Below, one piece after another: positions 26,218 through 35,490 of a stretch of 55,436 bases of DNA. Position numbers and translations under genes: made by a program. The notes beneath the pieces are model-generated. The model had not been told where the DNA came from. It did not search any database and saw only the letters and a list, made by a program, of their open reading frames with translations. Where the stretch lies: assembly GCA_031271405.1 (NCBI GenBank), contig JAISVT010000012.1:1-55436 (forward strand). Reading direction: 5' to 3'. How positions within the stretch are numbered: the first letter of the stretch is position 1; every line of letters begins with the position of its first letter. The stretch comes from Candidatus Endomicrobium macrotermitis. Its GTDB lineage: Bacteria; Elusimicrobiota; Endomicrobiia; Endomicrobiales; Endomicrobiaceae.

Positions 26218-27132
26218 ATGAAAGTTCGAATGAGGGTGCCGGCGACGACGGCGAATTTGGGGCCCGGGTTTGACGTTTTCGGAGCGGCTTTGACGGTTTA
26301 TAATGAGTTTCAGGCGGAATACGCCGCAGACGGACTTGGCGGAAAGTTCGTTCTTAAAGGCGAAGGGAAAAAATCTCTTCCTAAAGGCGAAAAAAATCTT
26401 CTTTGGCAGTCTATGCAGGAAGCTTTTAAAGTTTTAAAAGAAACAAAATATAATTTGAAAAACCTGAATATAACGGTTGATACAGGGATTCCTTTGAGCG
26501 GGGGGCTCGGTTCAAGCGCGTCGGCAATTGTCGGCGGTATAGCTTTGGCAAACGCTTTGTGCAAAAATAAACTGAGCAAGCCGCAAATTGCTGAACTTGC
26601 CGTAAAAATAGAAGGGCATCCGGATAACGTTGTTCCCGCTGTTTTCGGCGGCGTGTGCGTTTGCGCAAAAGAAGATGACGGTCACGGGTCAATAGTTCAT
26701 TTGCCGGTACCGGATTTAAAAGTAGTTTTGTGCGTGCCTTCTTTTGAGCTTAGGACAAAACGGTCAAGGCAGATTTTGCCTAAAACCGTAGATTTAAAAG
26801 ACGTTGTTTTTAATTCTTCAAGGATCGCGTTTCTGACCGCCGCGTTTTGTACGGGCGATTGGACTCTTTTGGAAAAAGGAATGCAGGACAGAATACACCA
26901 GCCTTACCGCGGAAAAATGATACCCGTAATGGACGGCGTTTTAAAAGCGGCTTTGGACAACGGCGCTTACGGTTCTTATCTTTCGGGTTCAGGACCGACT
27001 ATCGCGGCATTGTGCGATTCGAAAAAAGCTGAAGACGTTAAAAAAGCCATGGTTAAAGTCTGGAAAAAAGAAAGCGTTTCCGTAAAAACGTATATTTTGG
27101 ATTTTGACAAGAAAGGCGTCACATCTATATAA
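26218..27132 (+). CDS. thrB: homoserine kinase
   Basis: A 304-residue GHMP kinase that phosphorylates homoserine on the way to threonine. The N-terminus MKVRMRVPATTANLGPGFD is typical of ThrB; the phosphate loop is IPLSGGLGSSASA near residue 92; GSYLSGSGPTI is the third GHMP motif. TATAAT at 26175-26180 and AAAAAGGATG before the start support its position as first gene. lysC begins eleven bases after the stop, so both are in one operon with a pilin gene and cimA. Confidence 0.96.
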   Translation: MKVRMRVPATTANLGPGFDVFGAALTVYNEFQAEYAADGLGGKFVLKGEGKKSLPKGEKNLLWQSMQEAFKVLKETKYNLKNLNITVDTGIPLSGGLGSSASAIVGGIALANALCKNKLSKPQIAELAVKIEGHPDNVVPAVFGGVCVCAKEDDGHGSIVHLPVPDLKVVLCVPSFELRTKRSRQILPKTVDLKDVVFNSSRIAFLTAAFCTGDWTLLEKGMQDRIHQPYRGKMIPVMDGVLKAALDNGAYGSYLSGSGPTIAALCDSKKAEDVKKAMVKVWKKESVSVKTYILDFDKKGVTSI

Positions 27133-27143
27133 GGAGCGGTATT

Positions 27144-28373
27144 ATGCCATTAGTCGTAATGAAATTCGGCGGATCTTCCGTTGCCGACGCCGATAAAATG
27201 AAATATGTCGCAAATAAAATCATCGCGAAAAAGAATGCCGGAAATAAAGTTGTCGTTGTCGTTTCGGCTCCCGGAGACACTACTGACGATTTGCTTGAAA
27301 TGGCGGATAAGCTTACCGCAAATCCTCCGGCAAGAGAAATGGATATGCTTTTGGCTACGGGCGAGATGGTTTCTATTTCGCTTCTTGCGATGGCGATTGA
27401 CGCAGAAGGCGAAAAAGTCGTTTCTATGACCGGCCCGCAGGCGGGAATTTTGGCTGATACCGACCATACCCGCGCGAGAATTAAAAAAATCGATCCGAAA
27501 AAAGTCAAAGCGCAGCTTGCAAAAAATAATATAGTGATAGTGGCGGGTTTTCAGGCTTTAAACACAAACGGCGACATAACCACTCTGGGAAGAGGCGGGT
27601 CGGATCTGACCGCCGTCGCTTTGGCTGCGGCGTTAGACGCCGATTCCTGCGAAATATATTCGGACGTCGAAGGCGTTTTTACCACAGACCCGAGAGTCGT
27701 AAAAGACGCCAGAAAACTGGACTATCTTTCTTATGATGAAATGCTTGAAATTGCGGGTTCCGGCGCGCAGGTTTTACAGGCGAGAAGCGTGGAAGTCGCG
27801 AAAAAATACGGCGTACAAATACATTCGAGAAGCACTTTCAGCGATAAAGAAGGCACAATAATAACAAGCGAAGAAAAAATCGGGAGGAAAAAGATGGAAG
27901 CATTGTTGGTTTCCGGAGTAACGTTTGACAAAAACCAGGTGAAATTTACGATAATAGATCTTCCGGATACGCCCGGGGTAGCCGCAAAAATTTTCGGCAA
28001 ACTTGCCAAAATCGGCGTGAATGTCGATATGATCATACAATCCGCGGCGGTTGACAAAAAGAACGACATTTCTTTTACCGTCAGCAAATCCGATATGAAA
28101 AAAACGCAGATGGAACTGGATAAAATTTCTTCCGAGCTAAAAGCGGCGAACGTAGTTTGCGACGAACATGTGGCGAAAGTTTCAGTTGTCGGAATAGGAA
28201 TGAAGAGCAATGCCGGAGTCGCGGCGAAAATGTTTGAGACTCTTTCGAAAAAAGGCATCAATATCGAAATGATTTCAACAAGCGAAATAAAAATTTCGTG
28301 CATTGTTGACGAAGCCGATATGGTAAAAGCCGTTGAAGAACTGCATAAGGCCTTTAAACTGGCGAAGAAATAA
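27144..28373 (+). CDS. lysC: aspartate kinase
   Basis: A 409-residue monofunctional aspartokinase, the first step of the Lys/Thr/Met/Ile branch. The N-terminal kinase domain starts VMKFGGSSVADADKM and has TTLGRGGSDLTAVALA and SDVEGVFTTDPR. Two ACT domains follow from about 265 (FTIIDLPDTPGVAAKIFGKL and VSVVGIGMKSNAGVAAKMFE), the usual site of feedback by lysine or threonine. AAGGAGCGG precedes the ATG. Context with thrB and cimA suggests threonine/isoleucine supply. Confidence 0.97.
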   Translation: MPLVVMKFGGSSVADADKMKYVANKIIAKKNAGNKVVVVVSAPGDTTDDLLEMADKLTANPPAREMDMLLATGEMVSISLLAMAIDAEGEKVVSMTGPQAGILADTDHTRARIKKIDPKKVKAQLAKNNIVIVAGFQALNTNGDITTLGRGGSDLTAVALAAALDADSCEIYSDVEGVFTTDPRVVKDARKLDYLSYDEMLEIAGSGAQVLQARSVEVAKKYGVQIHSRSTFSDKEGTIITSEEKIGRKKMEALLVSGVTFDKNQVKFTIIDLPDTPGVAAKIFGKLAKIGVNVDMIIQSAAVDKKNDISFTVSKSDMKKTQMELDKISSELKAANVVCDEHVAKVSVVGIGMKSNAGVAAKMFETLSKKGINIEMISTSEIKISCIVDEADMVKAVEELHKAFKLAKK

Positions 28374-28385
28374 GAGAGGTGTTTT

Positions 28386-28829
28386 ATGGACAAAAAAGAC
28401 GGATTTACCGTTATAGAACTTATAATAGTGATTGTTATAGTCGGCGTATTAAGCATTCTTGCCGTTCCCGTGTATAGAGGATATACGCAAAAAGCGAAAT
28501 ATACCGAAGGAGATATGCTTGCCGGATTAATTTTGTCCGCTCAAAAAGCTTACTTTGCGGAAAACAAGAGTTGGTATTCTGTTAGTACGGTATCTTTTGA
28601 TACTGTATTAAATATTGATGCCAGAGGTAATAAGTATTTTAACAGATTCAGCACCAATCTGTCTGCAAAAAGATCCGGTGCCGTTGAAGCTGTTGCAGTT
28701 TCAAACGAACTGGATGTGTCAGTATACAAGTATTGGATAGCAGATGTGAATCAGGCGAATACTATTTCTCTTCCAAAAAGAGACATATATGATGCAGGCG
28801 GAGGCAATTTACTGGAGACAAATTGGTGA
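28386..28829 (+). CDS. type IV pilin-like protein inside the Thr/Ile operon
   Basis: A 147-residue prepilin with a very short leader MDKKDG, cleaved before FTVIELIIVIVIVGVL. The glutamate at mature position 5 and the hydrophobic alpha1-N segment are conserved. The C-terminal domain includes NIDARGNKYF, close to DVDARANKYF in PilA at 31976. There is no cysteine pair. GAGAGGTG is the ribosome site; the gene lies 12 bases after lysC and 9 bases before cimA, all on one strand, so co-transcription is likely. A role as a minor pilin or pseudopilin is inferred. Confidence 0.88.
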   Translation: MDKKDGFTVIELIIVIVIVGVLSILAVPVYRGYTQKAKYTEGDMLAGLILSAQKAYFAENKSWYSVSTVSFDTVLNIDARGNKYFNRFSTNLSAKRSGAVEAVAVSNELDVSVYKYWIADVNQANTISLPKRDIYDAGGGNLLETNW

Positions 28830-28838
28830 TCTAAAACA

Positions 28839-30413
28839 ATGACAAAACAAATTTTAATTTTCGATACGACTTTAAGAGACGGTTCGCAGGGCGCCGGCAT
28901 TTCTTTTACCGTTGAAGACAAACTGAAGATAGCAAAAGCGTTAGACGCTTTCGGCATTGCTTATATCGAGGGCGGATGGCCGGGGTCTAATCCTAAAGAC
29001 GAATTATTTTTTAAGCAGGCAAAGAAACTCAACTTATCTTCAAAGCTTACGGCTTTCGGCTCTACAAGGCGTAAAGGCGTTAAAGCCTGCGACGATATAA
29101 GCCTTAAAACTATCGCGGTTTCGGGGGCGAAGGCCGCCTGCATTTTCGGAAAGTCCTGGGATTTGCACGTAAAATACGCTCTTAAAACTTCAAATGAAGA
29201 AAACCTGAAGATGATTTCAGAAAGCGTCGCTTTTTTGAAGTCTGGGAAAGCGGAAGTCATTTTTGACGCTGAGCATTTTTTCGACGGATATAAAAACAAT
29301 AAACGCTATGCGTTTGAAACAATCGAGGCGGCTTTAAACGCCGGCGCGGACATAGTTTGTTTGTGCGAAACAAACGGCGGAATGCTGCCCTCGGACATAC
29401 AAAATGCCGTAAGAGGAACGCTTAAAACTTTCGGCGGGGTTAAATTCGGCATACATACGCATAACGATTCCGGATGCGCTGTTGCAAATTCCATAACGGC
29501 GGTTGAAGAAGGATGCGTTATGGTTCAGGGAACAATTAACGGAATCGGCGAGCGCTGCGGAAACGCGAATTTGTGTTCTATAATTCCGGGACTTCAATTG
29601 AAAAGAAATTATAAATGCGTTCCCGCTAAAAATATGCAAAAACTTACGGAACTTTCAAGATATATAGATGAAATAGCAAATTTAATACCTAATGACGCTA
29701 AACCTTATGTCGGCAGAAACGCTTTCGCGCATAAAGCCGGTATACACGTGTCGGCTATCGAAAGAAGCCGCGAAACCTACGAACATATAAATCCGAGCCT
29801 TGTCGGAAACGAGAGAAGAATTCTGGTAAGCGATTTGTCCGGCAAAAGCAATGTCGTCTCAAAAGCCAACGAGCTTGCCATGGCTATCGGCGGAGCTCCT
29901 GAACAGGTAAAAAAAGTCATAGAAACCGTAAAAGATATGGAAAATAAAGGATATCAGTACGAAGACGCCGATGCTTCTTTCTTTTTGCTTACAAAAAAAG
30001 CGCTCGAGTCTTTCAAGCCTTTTTTCTCTTTGAAAAGCTACAGAGTAGCGGTTGAAAAAGACGCGGCGGGAAATATAGTCTCCGAAGCTACCGTAAAACT
30101 TGACATAAAAGGCAAAGAAGAACATACGGTTGCCGAAGGCGAAGGCCCCGTAAACGCTTTGGACAATTGCCTGCGTAAAGCCCTTGTAAAATATTATCCC
30201 GACATAAAAGACGTTTTCCTTACGGACTTTAAAGTAAGGGTTGTAAACAGCGACGCAAATACCGCGGCAAAAGTAAGAGTGCTAATAGAATCGTCCGACT
30301 CGTCAAAATTGTGGGGCACCGTCGGCGTTAACGAAAATATAATAGACGCTTCATGGCAGGCTCTTTCCGATTCGGTGGAATACAAATTAATCAAGTCAAG
30401 AAAACGGATGTAG
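28839..30413 (+). CDS. cimA: citramalate synthase
   Basis: A 524-residue member of the isopropylmalate/homocitrate synthase family. DTTLRDGSQG near the start and GIHTHNDSGCAVANS supply the metal-binding residues; GTINGIGERCGNANL follows. The C-terminal regulatory domain is complete (about 380-520). GSQG and SGKSNVVSKANE-type blocks match the TIGR00977 citramalate synthase group better than LeuA. It condenses pyruvate and acetyl-CoA to citramalate, giving 2-oxobutyrate for isoleucine without threonine deaminase. Last gene before the insertion sequence. Confidence 0.88.
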   Translation: MTKQILIFDTTLRDGSQGAGISFTVEDKLKIAKALDAFGIAYIEGGWPGSNPKDELFFKQAKKLNLSSKLTAFGSTRRKGVKACDDISLKTIAVSGAKAACIFGKSWDLHVKYALKTSNEENLKMISESVAFLKSGKAEVIFDAEHFFDGYKNNKRYAFETIEAALNAGADIVCLCETNGGMLPSDIQNAVRGTLKTFGGVKFGIHTHNDSGCAVANSITAVEEGCVMVQGTINGIGERCGNANLCSIIPGLQLKRNYKCVPAKNMQKLTELSRYIDEIANLIPNDAKPYVGRNAFAHKAGIHVSAIERSRETYEHINPSLVGNERRILVSDLSGKSNVVSKANELAMAIGGAPEQVKKVIETVKDMENKGYQYEDADASFFLLTKKALESFKPFFSLKSYRVAVEKDAAGNIVSEATVKLDIKGKEEHTVAEGEGPVNALDNCLRKALVKYYPDIKDVFLTDFKVRVVNSDANTAAKVRVLIESSDSSKLWGTVGVNENIIDASWQALSDSVEYKLIKSRKRM

Positions 30414-30425
30414 ATCCGGTTTATG

Positions 30426-30443
30426 AATAATTTGAAAAAATAT
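30426..30443. repeat. 18-base direct repeat outside the insertion sequence, left copy
   Basis: AATAATTTGAAAAAATAT, identical at 31873-31890. Each copy lies six bases outside a terminal inverted repeat. The right copy abuts and enters the -35 box of the pilA promoter. Confidence 0.75.
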
Positions 30444-30449
30444 GTTAAA

Positions 30450-31866
30450 CCAATTTTAAAATCGGACTATTCCAAAATTAAAAGTGGACTGTAAAAAGAT
30501 TAAGTTTCGCCTGTAAAATGAAGACTTTTTGCAGGCGGCTGTTTTTTGCTCAAAGCGAGTTGGTCGTTTTTAAAAATTTGTGTATCTAAAAGGCGTTCAT
30601 TTCGCCAAAAACGAAGTTTGCTTGTTTGGTTATCACATTTATAAATTCGTATATCAACATCGTCGTAAGGGTTTAAGCCGTTAACGTTAAATTTTAACTT
30701 TTTTAATGATATTTTTCTATAGCCGTCAGCGTGTCTTTTAAGTCTGAAAGCAAAAACGGCTTCTTTTAATAAAAAAGGCTTAGGAATAGTAAAAGACCGC
30801 CATAAATTATTGCCTTCTCGTTTTGCTCTTTGAAAACGATAATAGGGAATTTCGCCTGTTGTGCTGTGAATTCTTTTATAATTATAAAATTGGACTTCTT
30901 CATTTAGTATTTTCTGTCCTTGCGAAATGGACGTTACTTTGTCGCTCATACACCGTCTTACGATATGGTCTTGTAACCATTGATAAGGGCGTTCAATTTT
31001 ACCCTTAGCCTGTGGGCTCAAAGCGTTTCGTCTTATAACGCCGCATTCTTTTAGTACTTGTAACCACTGCGTATCAACACCATCGTTTGGAACATAATAG
31101 TTTTTGTGAAATAACATATCATCACGTCCGGCTACAAACCTAAAGATGCTGTGACTGTCGGTATAATAACTATACGGAAATCCATGATTTGTAAATACTC
31201 GTTCCAGCGATTTTATATGTTCCATGCTGCTTTCGGCTTCTACAAACCGCGCTTCAACCATTAAGCGGCTAAAATCGTCAAGGCTTGTGATTAAATACCA
31301 TTTCTTACCGGCTAAAGGCGCAAATAAATGATGGCTGCTGTCGTGCTGGATTAACTTGCCCGTATTGTTGGTTATTACAAGGCTGTCATGCTTATTTTGG
31401 CTTTTTCGTCTTTCTTTGTAATAACCCCATTGTTTTGCCCTGTTCATTACTGTTTGATCGGATATTTCAACCTTATGTTTCCTGCTTATTTGTTTTGCGG
31501 CATAACTGTAGTTGTACCGAAACGTTGCTCCCATCTTTATAAGTTCATACTGCTCTTGTAATTCTTGGCGAATAAAATCGTCATAACCGGCATCAAGCTG
31601 CCGCGGCTTAATTGTTCGTTTATAGGTTATGTCAAAATTCTGTTCATTCCGACGATACAACTTAATTAAATCAAAAAATCTGCTTCGTCCTATACCAAGA
31701 ATTTCTTGTATAAATTCCCGTTTAACACTGCCTCTTTCATATTTGCTTAGAATTTCTTACACTTGCTCACTACTGAATTTCTTGTGAATCTGTTTCATAT
31801 CCTAAACCCTCCTTTATTGGTTTAAGATATTTTCGCATTTTGCTATCAGTCCGATTTTAAAATTGG
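30450..31866 (-). mobile_element. insertion sequence with DDE (rve-type) transposase, 1417 bp, probably inactive
   Basis: Perfect 19-base terminal inverted repeats: CCAATTTTAAAATCGGACT at 30450-30468 and its complement at 31848-31866. They enclose one transposase frame on the minus strand. Immediate target-site duplication is not seen, but an 18-base direct repeat lies six bases outside each end. The element sits between cimA and the pilA promoter. Confidence 0.88.
30500..31798 (-). pseudogene. DDE transposase interrupted by an early stop
   Basis: The natural start is the ATG at 31798 (MKQIHKKFSSEQV), but codon 14 (31759-31757) is TAA. The frame continues without break as EILSKYERGSVKREF and so on to 30500. 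A TTG at 31660 could restart it as 386 residues. The integrase core has QHDSSHHLF and YTDSHSIFRF for the two aspartates and KGKIERPYQWLQD for the glutamate, as in IS3/IS481/Mu-type enzymes. The lost part would hold the N-terminal DNA-binding HTH (FIQEILGIGRSRFFDLIK), most of which lies before the TTG. Function is therefore doubtful. Confidence 0.82.
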
Positions 31867-31872
31867 AATGAC

Positions 31873-31890
31873 AATAATTTGAAAAAATAT
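31873..31890. repeat. 18-base direct repeat outside the insertion sequence, right copy
   Basis: Same sequence as at 30426-30443; see that entry. Confidence 0.75.
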
Positions 31891-31918
31891 TGCAAAAATT
31901 GAAGTGTTTTGTTATAAT
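31890..31918 (+). promoter_or_regulatory. pilA promoter
   Basis: TTGCAA at 31890-31895 and TATAAT at 31913-31918 with a 17-base spacer. No sigma-54 type -24/-12 element (TGGCAC-N5-TTGC) is seen, unlike many pilA genes. The insertion sequence ends 24 bases upstream. Confidence 0.82.
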
Positions 31919-31975
31919 TGGAATGCATCTTTGGATGCAGCCGTGTAGGCGGAGTAAAATAAAAAGGAGGATAGT

Positions 31976-32377
31976 ATGAGAAACACAAAAGGTTTTACGC
32001 TTGTAGAGTTGATCATCGTTATCGTTATTGTAGGTATTTTGTCGATCGTTGCGGTTCCTATGTACAGAGGCTACACGAGAAAAGCAATGGCTTCTGAAGG
32101 TAAGGCATTGTTAGGCGGAATTAATTCTTCTCAGAAAGTTTATTATGCGGAGAATAGTTCATTTGCGAGTTCTACAACGGGTAGTCTAGGTTATGATACT
32201 TTGCTTGATGTTGATGCTAGAGCCAATAAGTATTTCGGAGGCTTTACTGTTACTGGCGGTGTTGATTCTTTTACCGCTACGACAACTGCTGATCCCAGTG
32301 GACAGGCATCAGGTATAACACTTACTCTTACAGCGAGTTCGATTGGTATGCCCACTATAACAGAATCAGGTTATTAA
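31976..32377 (+). CDS. pilA: type IV major pilin
   Basis: A 133-residue prepilin with leader MRNTKG, cleaved before FTLVELIIVIVIVGILSIVA. Mature Glu5 is present. The mature domain is small, Ser/Thr/Gly-rich, has a YRGYTRKA segment after the helix and DVDARANKYFGGF. It has no disulfide pair. Own promoter, strong ribosome site AAGGAGG and a strong terminator point to high single-gene expression, as expected for a major pilin. Assembly genes are not in the window. Paralogue at 28386. Confidence 0.88.
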   Translation: MRNTKGFTLVELIIVIVIVGILSIVAVPMYRGYTRKAMASEGKALLGGINSSQKVYYAENSSFASSTTGSLGYDTLLDVDARANKYFGGFTVTGGVDSFTATTTADPSGQASGITLTLTASSIGMPTITESGY

Positions 32378-32395
32378 TTATTTAAGTTTTTTAGA

Positions 32396-32433
32396 AAAAT
32401 CCGTCCTGTGTTTTTTGCAGGGCGGATTTTTTT
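32396..32433 (+). terminator. rho-independent terminator after pilA
   Basis: AAAATCCGTCCTG (from 32396) pairs with CAGGGCGGATTTT (to 32430), followed by more T. Confidence 0.93.
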
Positions 32434-32439
32434 ATTGGT

Positions 32440-32738
32440 ATATGAAAACCACCGGCTGTGCCGGTGATATCAAAAAATTTTAGCTATGAAATCCGAGAGA
32501 AGCGATTAATCCGAGGCTTCGCCTCACCTAAGTAGTCGCTCCAAGTGAGCTACTTCTGGGGAGCTCACATCTCGCGTTCGCCGCTGACCCACGCTCCTTA
32601 TTCGTCGCATAGTGGGTCTCGTAAGGGGAGAGGAGAAACTGAAAATACGAAACAACGGATTACAAAGAAATGCTGTTCAGGCCTATAGGCCTTGCAGGAA
32701 AAATGCCCTAAGGAGACAGTGCAGCCGGCGGCTATGAC
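32440..32738. mobile_element. miniature IS200-derived element without transposase
   Basis: Left part has hairpin CACCGGCTGTGCCGGTG (32450-32466) and TAATCCGAG, right part has GGCCTATAGGCCTTGCAGG (32680-32698), ATGCCCTAAGG and GCCGGCGGCTATGACTT. The complete IS200-type element at 54268-55034 has the same parts in the same order, with a 19-base identity at 54959-54977. Between them here is no transposase frame, only about 210 bases including GGCTTCGCCTCACC repeat-like sequence. Exact ends cannot be fixed. Confidence 0.75.
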
Positions 32739-32804
32739 TTGTTATAAGAATAAGAAATTGTTCATATCAAATAATTAAGTTATAAGACGGATAATAAAAC
32801 GAAT

Positions 32805-34472
32805 TTATTTATTTTTACGGGAATGATTAACCAGAGTTTTTGCATGCTCTAATGCGTGCGGAGTGATGTTTTCGCCGGATATCATTCTGGCAAGTTCTTC
32901 TATGTGTTCGGATTCGGAAAGTATTTTGGCTTTGCTGTAAGTTCTTGAATTTTTTGTTTCTTTGTATATTTTTATATGGGTTTTTGCAAAAGCGCTGACT
33001 TGGGCAAGATGCGTGATTGAAAAAACCTGTTTTTTCTCCGATAACTCTCTAAGGTTTAATCCTATTTTCTCTCCGGTTTTGCCGCCTGTGCCCGTATCTA
33101 TCTCGTCAAATATCGCCGTTTGGTCGTTTTCAAGTTTTGATGAAAGCTCTATAGCCAACAGCACTCTGGACAATTCTCCGCCGGAAGCGGCGCTTCTCAG
33201 CGGAAGGATTTTTTCGCCTTTGTTTGCGCAAAACATAAAATCTATCGAATCGCAGCCGTTTGCCGCCGCGTCTTTTTTATCGAACTTAACTTCAAAAATT
33301 GCATTTTTAATATCAAGCCCGGCTAAATTGTTTTTTACTTTTTCCGAAAATGAAACCGAAGCTTTTTTTCGCTTTTTGCTTATTTTTTCGCATACTTCGT
33401 CAAGCTGCTTTGTTTTATCTTCAAGTTCTTTTTCAAGCTTTTCCGAGTTGTCGCTAAAATCCCGAAGCAATTTCAATTCCTGTTCTATTTTGTTTTTATA
33501 GTTTAAAATTTCCGCGATATTCGAGCCGTACTTTTTCTTCAGCTTTTTTATAAGTTCGGCTCTTTCCAGTGCTTCGTTTAATTTTTCGGGGTTTAAATCG
33601 GTTTTTGAAAGAATCTCTTCTATCTCTCTGTAAGCTTCTTCCGTTTGATAATAAGACTGTTCTATGAGCGACAATGCTTCGCCGGCTTCGGAAGCATAAG
33701 AATTTATTTGTTCTATGTTTTTTTTCGCTTTTAAAATTTTGTTAAGCGCGGCGTTTTCATCGGAATACAGCAGAGACACGGTTTCTTCGGACAGCGCCGC
33801 TATTTTTTCGGCATTTTTTAATTTCGGAAGTTCGGCTTCAAGTTTTTCTTCTTCCTGAGGCTCAAGACGCGCGTCATCTATTTCTTTTAACTGAAAAGAA
33901 TACAAATCTATTTTTCTCGCTCTTTCCGCGTCGGAAAGATTCATGTCTTCAAGTTTCAATTTAATGTCTTTCAGCTGTCCGTATAAAACGCCTGATTTTT
34001 CAAGCAAAGGCGCGATATCTTCCGTTTCGTTATCTAAAATTTTGAGCTGCGTGTTTACGTCAAGAAGCGAATGTTTCTCATCCTGATTGTGGAAATCTAT
34101 CAGGAAATTTCCGAGTTCGGCAAGCGTTGAAATATTTACGGGATAATCGTTTATAAAGGCTTTGCTTTTGCCCGTGTTTTCGATTGTCCTCCGTATTATG
34201 ACGGCGTTGCCGTCTGCCGGAATTGAAATATCGTCTAAAAAATCCGAAATTCTTTTATCGGCGTATTCAAAAGACGCCGCTATCGAGCATATCGAACAGC
34301 CCGAACGTATGGACGAAGAGTCCGCCCGGGCGCCGGTCAAAAGTTCTATCGATTTTACGAGTATGGATTTTCCGGCGCCGGTTTCTCCGGAAATAACGGT
34401 AAAACCGCCGCCGAATTCTATGTTCAGGTCTTCGATCAAAGCGTAGTTTTTAATGGTTAGGTTTAGTATCAT
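32805..34472 (-). CDS. recN: DNA repair protein RecN
   Basis: A 555-residue SMC-like ATPase of recombinational repair. Walker A is GETGAGKS near residue 30, the ABC signature ASGGELSRV and Walker B AIFDEIDTGTGG are near 440-490, and the middle is a long coiled coil (about 150-400). The frame stays open upstream to 34547, but the family start MILNLTIKNYALIEDL is at 34472. nadK lies directly upstream on the same strand, 110 bases apart, a pairing seen in many bacteria. Confidence 0.96.
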   Translation of the reverse strand: MILNLTIKNYALIEDLNIEFGGGFTVISGETGAGKSILVKSIELLTGARADSSSIRSGCSICSIAASFEYADKRISDFLDDISIPADGNAVIIRRTIENTGKSKAFINDYPVNISTLAELGNFLIDFHNQDEKHSLLDVNTQLKILDNETEDIAPLLEKSGVLYGQLKDIKLKLEDMNLSDAERARKIDLYSFQLKEIDDARLEPQEEEKLEAELPKLKNAEKIAALSEETVSLLYSDENAALNKILKAKKNIEQINSYASEAGEALSLIEQSYYQTEEAYREIEEILSKTDLNPEKLNEALERAELIKKLKKKYGSNIAEILNYKNKIEQELKLLRDFSDNSEKLEKELEDKTKQLDEVCEKISKKRKKASVSFSEKVKNNLAGLDIKNAIFEVKFDKKDAAANGCDSIDFMFCANKGEKILPLRSAASGGELSRVLLAIELSSKLENDQTAIFDEIDTGTGGKTGEKIGLNLRELSEKKQVFSITHLAQVSAFAKTHIKIYKETKNSRTYSKAKILSESEHIEELARMISGENITPHALEHAKTLVNHSRKNK

Positions 34473-34582
34473 GATTATTATTAAAAGGCATAATGAATAA
34501 AAAAATCGGCAAAAACGGATTCCGCGCCGGGCGCGAAATGACGGCAAACCTAACCCCTCACTGCAAACTCCCGGCTGCCGTG

Positions 34583-35404
34583 TTAAACTCCCCAGTGGAG
34601 CTTTTTCTTGAGGGTTTCAAAATAAGATTTGCTTCCGTTTTTTATAAGCTTCAACGGTTTTTTATAAAGCGAAAACTTGACTTTGCTTGCATTTGTAAGA
34701 GAGTAATTTTCCTGCCCGTCTATTGACAATAAAATTTTACCGTTATTGTGCTTGTTTTTCGCGGACATCACTATATTGTTTTTGTCGGACAGTATCATAG
34801 GCCTTTGCGTTAAAGTGTGAGGGGAAATAGGCGTTATTATAAAAACCGGCAGATTCGGGTAAACTATAGGCCCGAACGCCGCGAGGGAATAAGCTGTCGA
34901 GCCGGTAGGGGTCGCCATTATCATTCCGTCGCATTTGTACTCGGCCGTAAACTCTTTGTCCGTGCTTACGTCAACGGTTATAAGTTTTCCTCCGGATAAA
35001 GACCTTATAACGCAGTCGTTTGCGGCTATCGTTTTGACTTTTTTGCCGTTGTACGTAAATTCCGCGGAAAGCAAAACCCTCTTTTCGAACTTTATTCCGG
35101 TTTTAAGTATATTGTTGAGCAAGGCGAATGTCTCGTTCGTGTCCGTGTCAGTCAAAAATCCCAAAGAGCCCAGATTTATGCCTTTTACGGGCACTCCCAG
35201 GGGGGAGAAAGTTCTTATGACCTTTAACATAGTTCCGTCGCCGCCTATGGACAAAACAAAATCGGTTTTCCTGGGTTTTACCGATAACGAATCGCTGACA
35301 AAAACCCGGGATTTATTGTTTTTCAGCCACGCAGCCACTTCAAACGCAAGTTTTTTTGCATTAGGCTTGTTCTTATTGTAAATGACTCCGGCGCTGTATT
35401 TCAT
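34583..35404 (-). CDS. nadK: NAD kinase
   Basis: A 273-residue kinase that makes NADP from NAD with ATP or polyphosphate. The catalytic GGDGT is in [12 protein letters not shown]; other blocks are [19 protein letters not shown] and the glycine-rich [21 protein letters not shown] at 35404 ([11 protein letters not shown]); a TTG at 35416 is less likely. Upstream of recN and probably co-transcribed with it. The first genes of the plus strand, paaK and others, diverge from it. Confidence 0.96.
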   Translation of the reverse strand: MKYSAGVIYNKNKPNAKKLAFEVAAWLKNNKSRVFVSDSLSVKPRKTDFVLSIGGDGTMLKVIRTFSPLGVPVKGINLGSLGFLTDTDTNETFALLNNILKTGIKFEKRVLLSAEFTYNGKKVKTIAANDCVIRSLSGGKLITVDVSTDKEFTAEYKCDGMIMATPTGSTAYSLAAFGPIVYPNLPVFIITPISPHTLTQRPMILSDKNNIVMSAKNKHNNGKILLSIDGQENYSLTNASKVKFSLYKKPLKLIKNGSKSYFETLKKKLHWGV

Positions 35405-35490
35405 ACTGGATTCCAATTTGCTATAATCTTTGGTATTTACAGTTAATTATATAAAAAATAAACGTTTTTTGAACAAAAAAGAGGGTAGAA

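Noticed and set aside
31867-31975. Sigma-54 promoter for pilA
   Set aside because: No TGGCAC-N5-TTGC pattern; a good sigma-70 promoter is present at 31890-31918.
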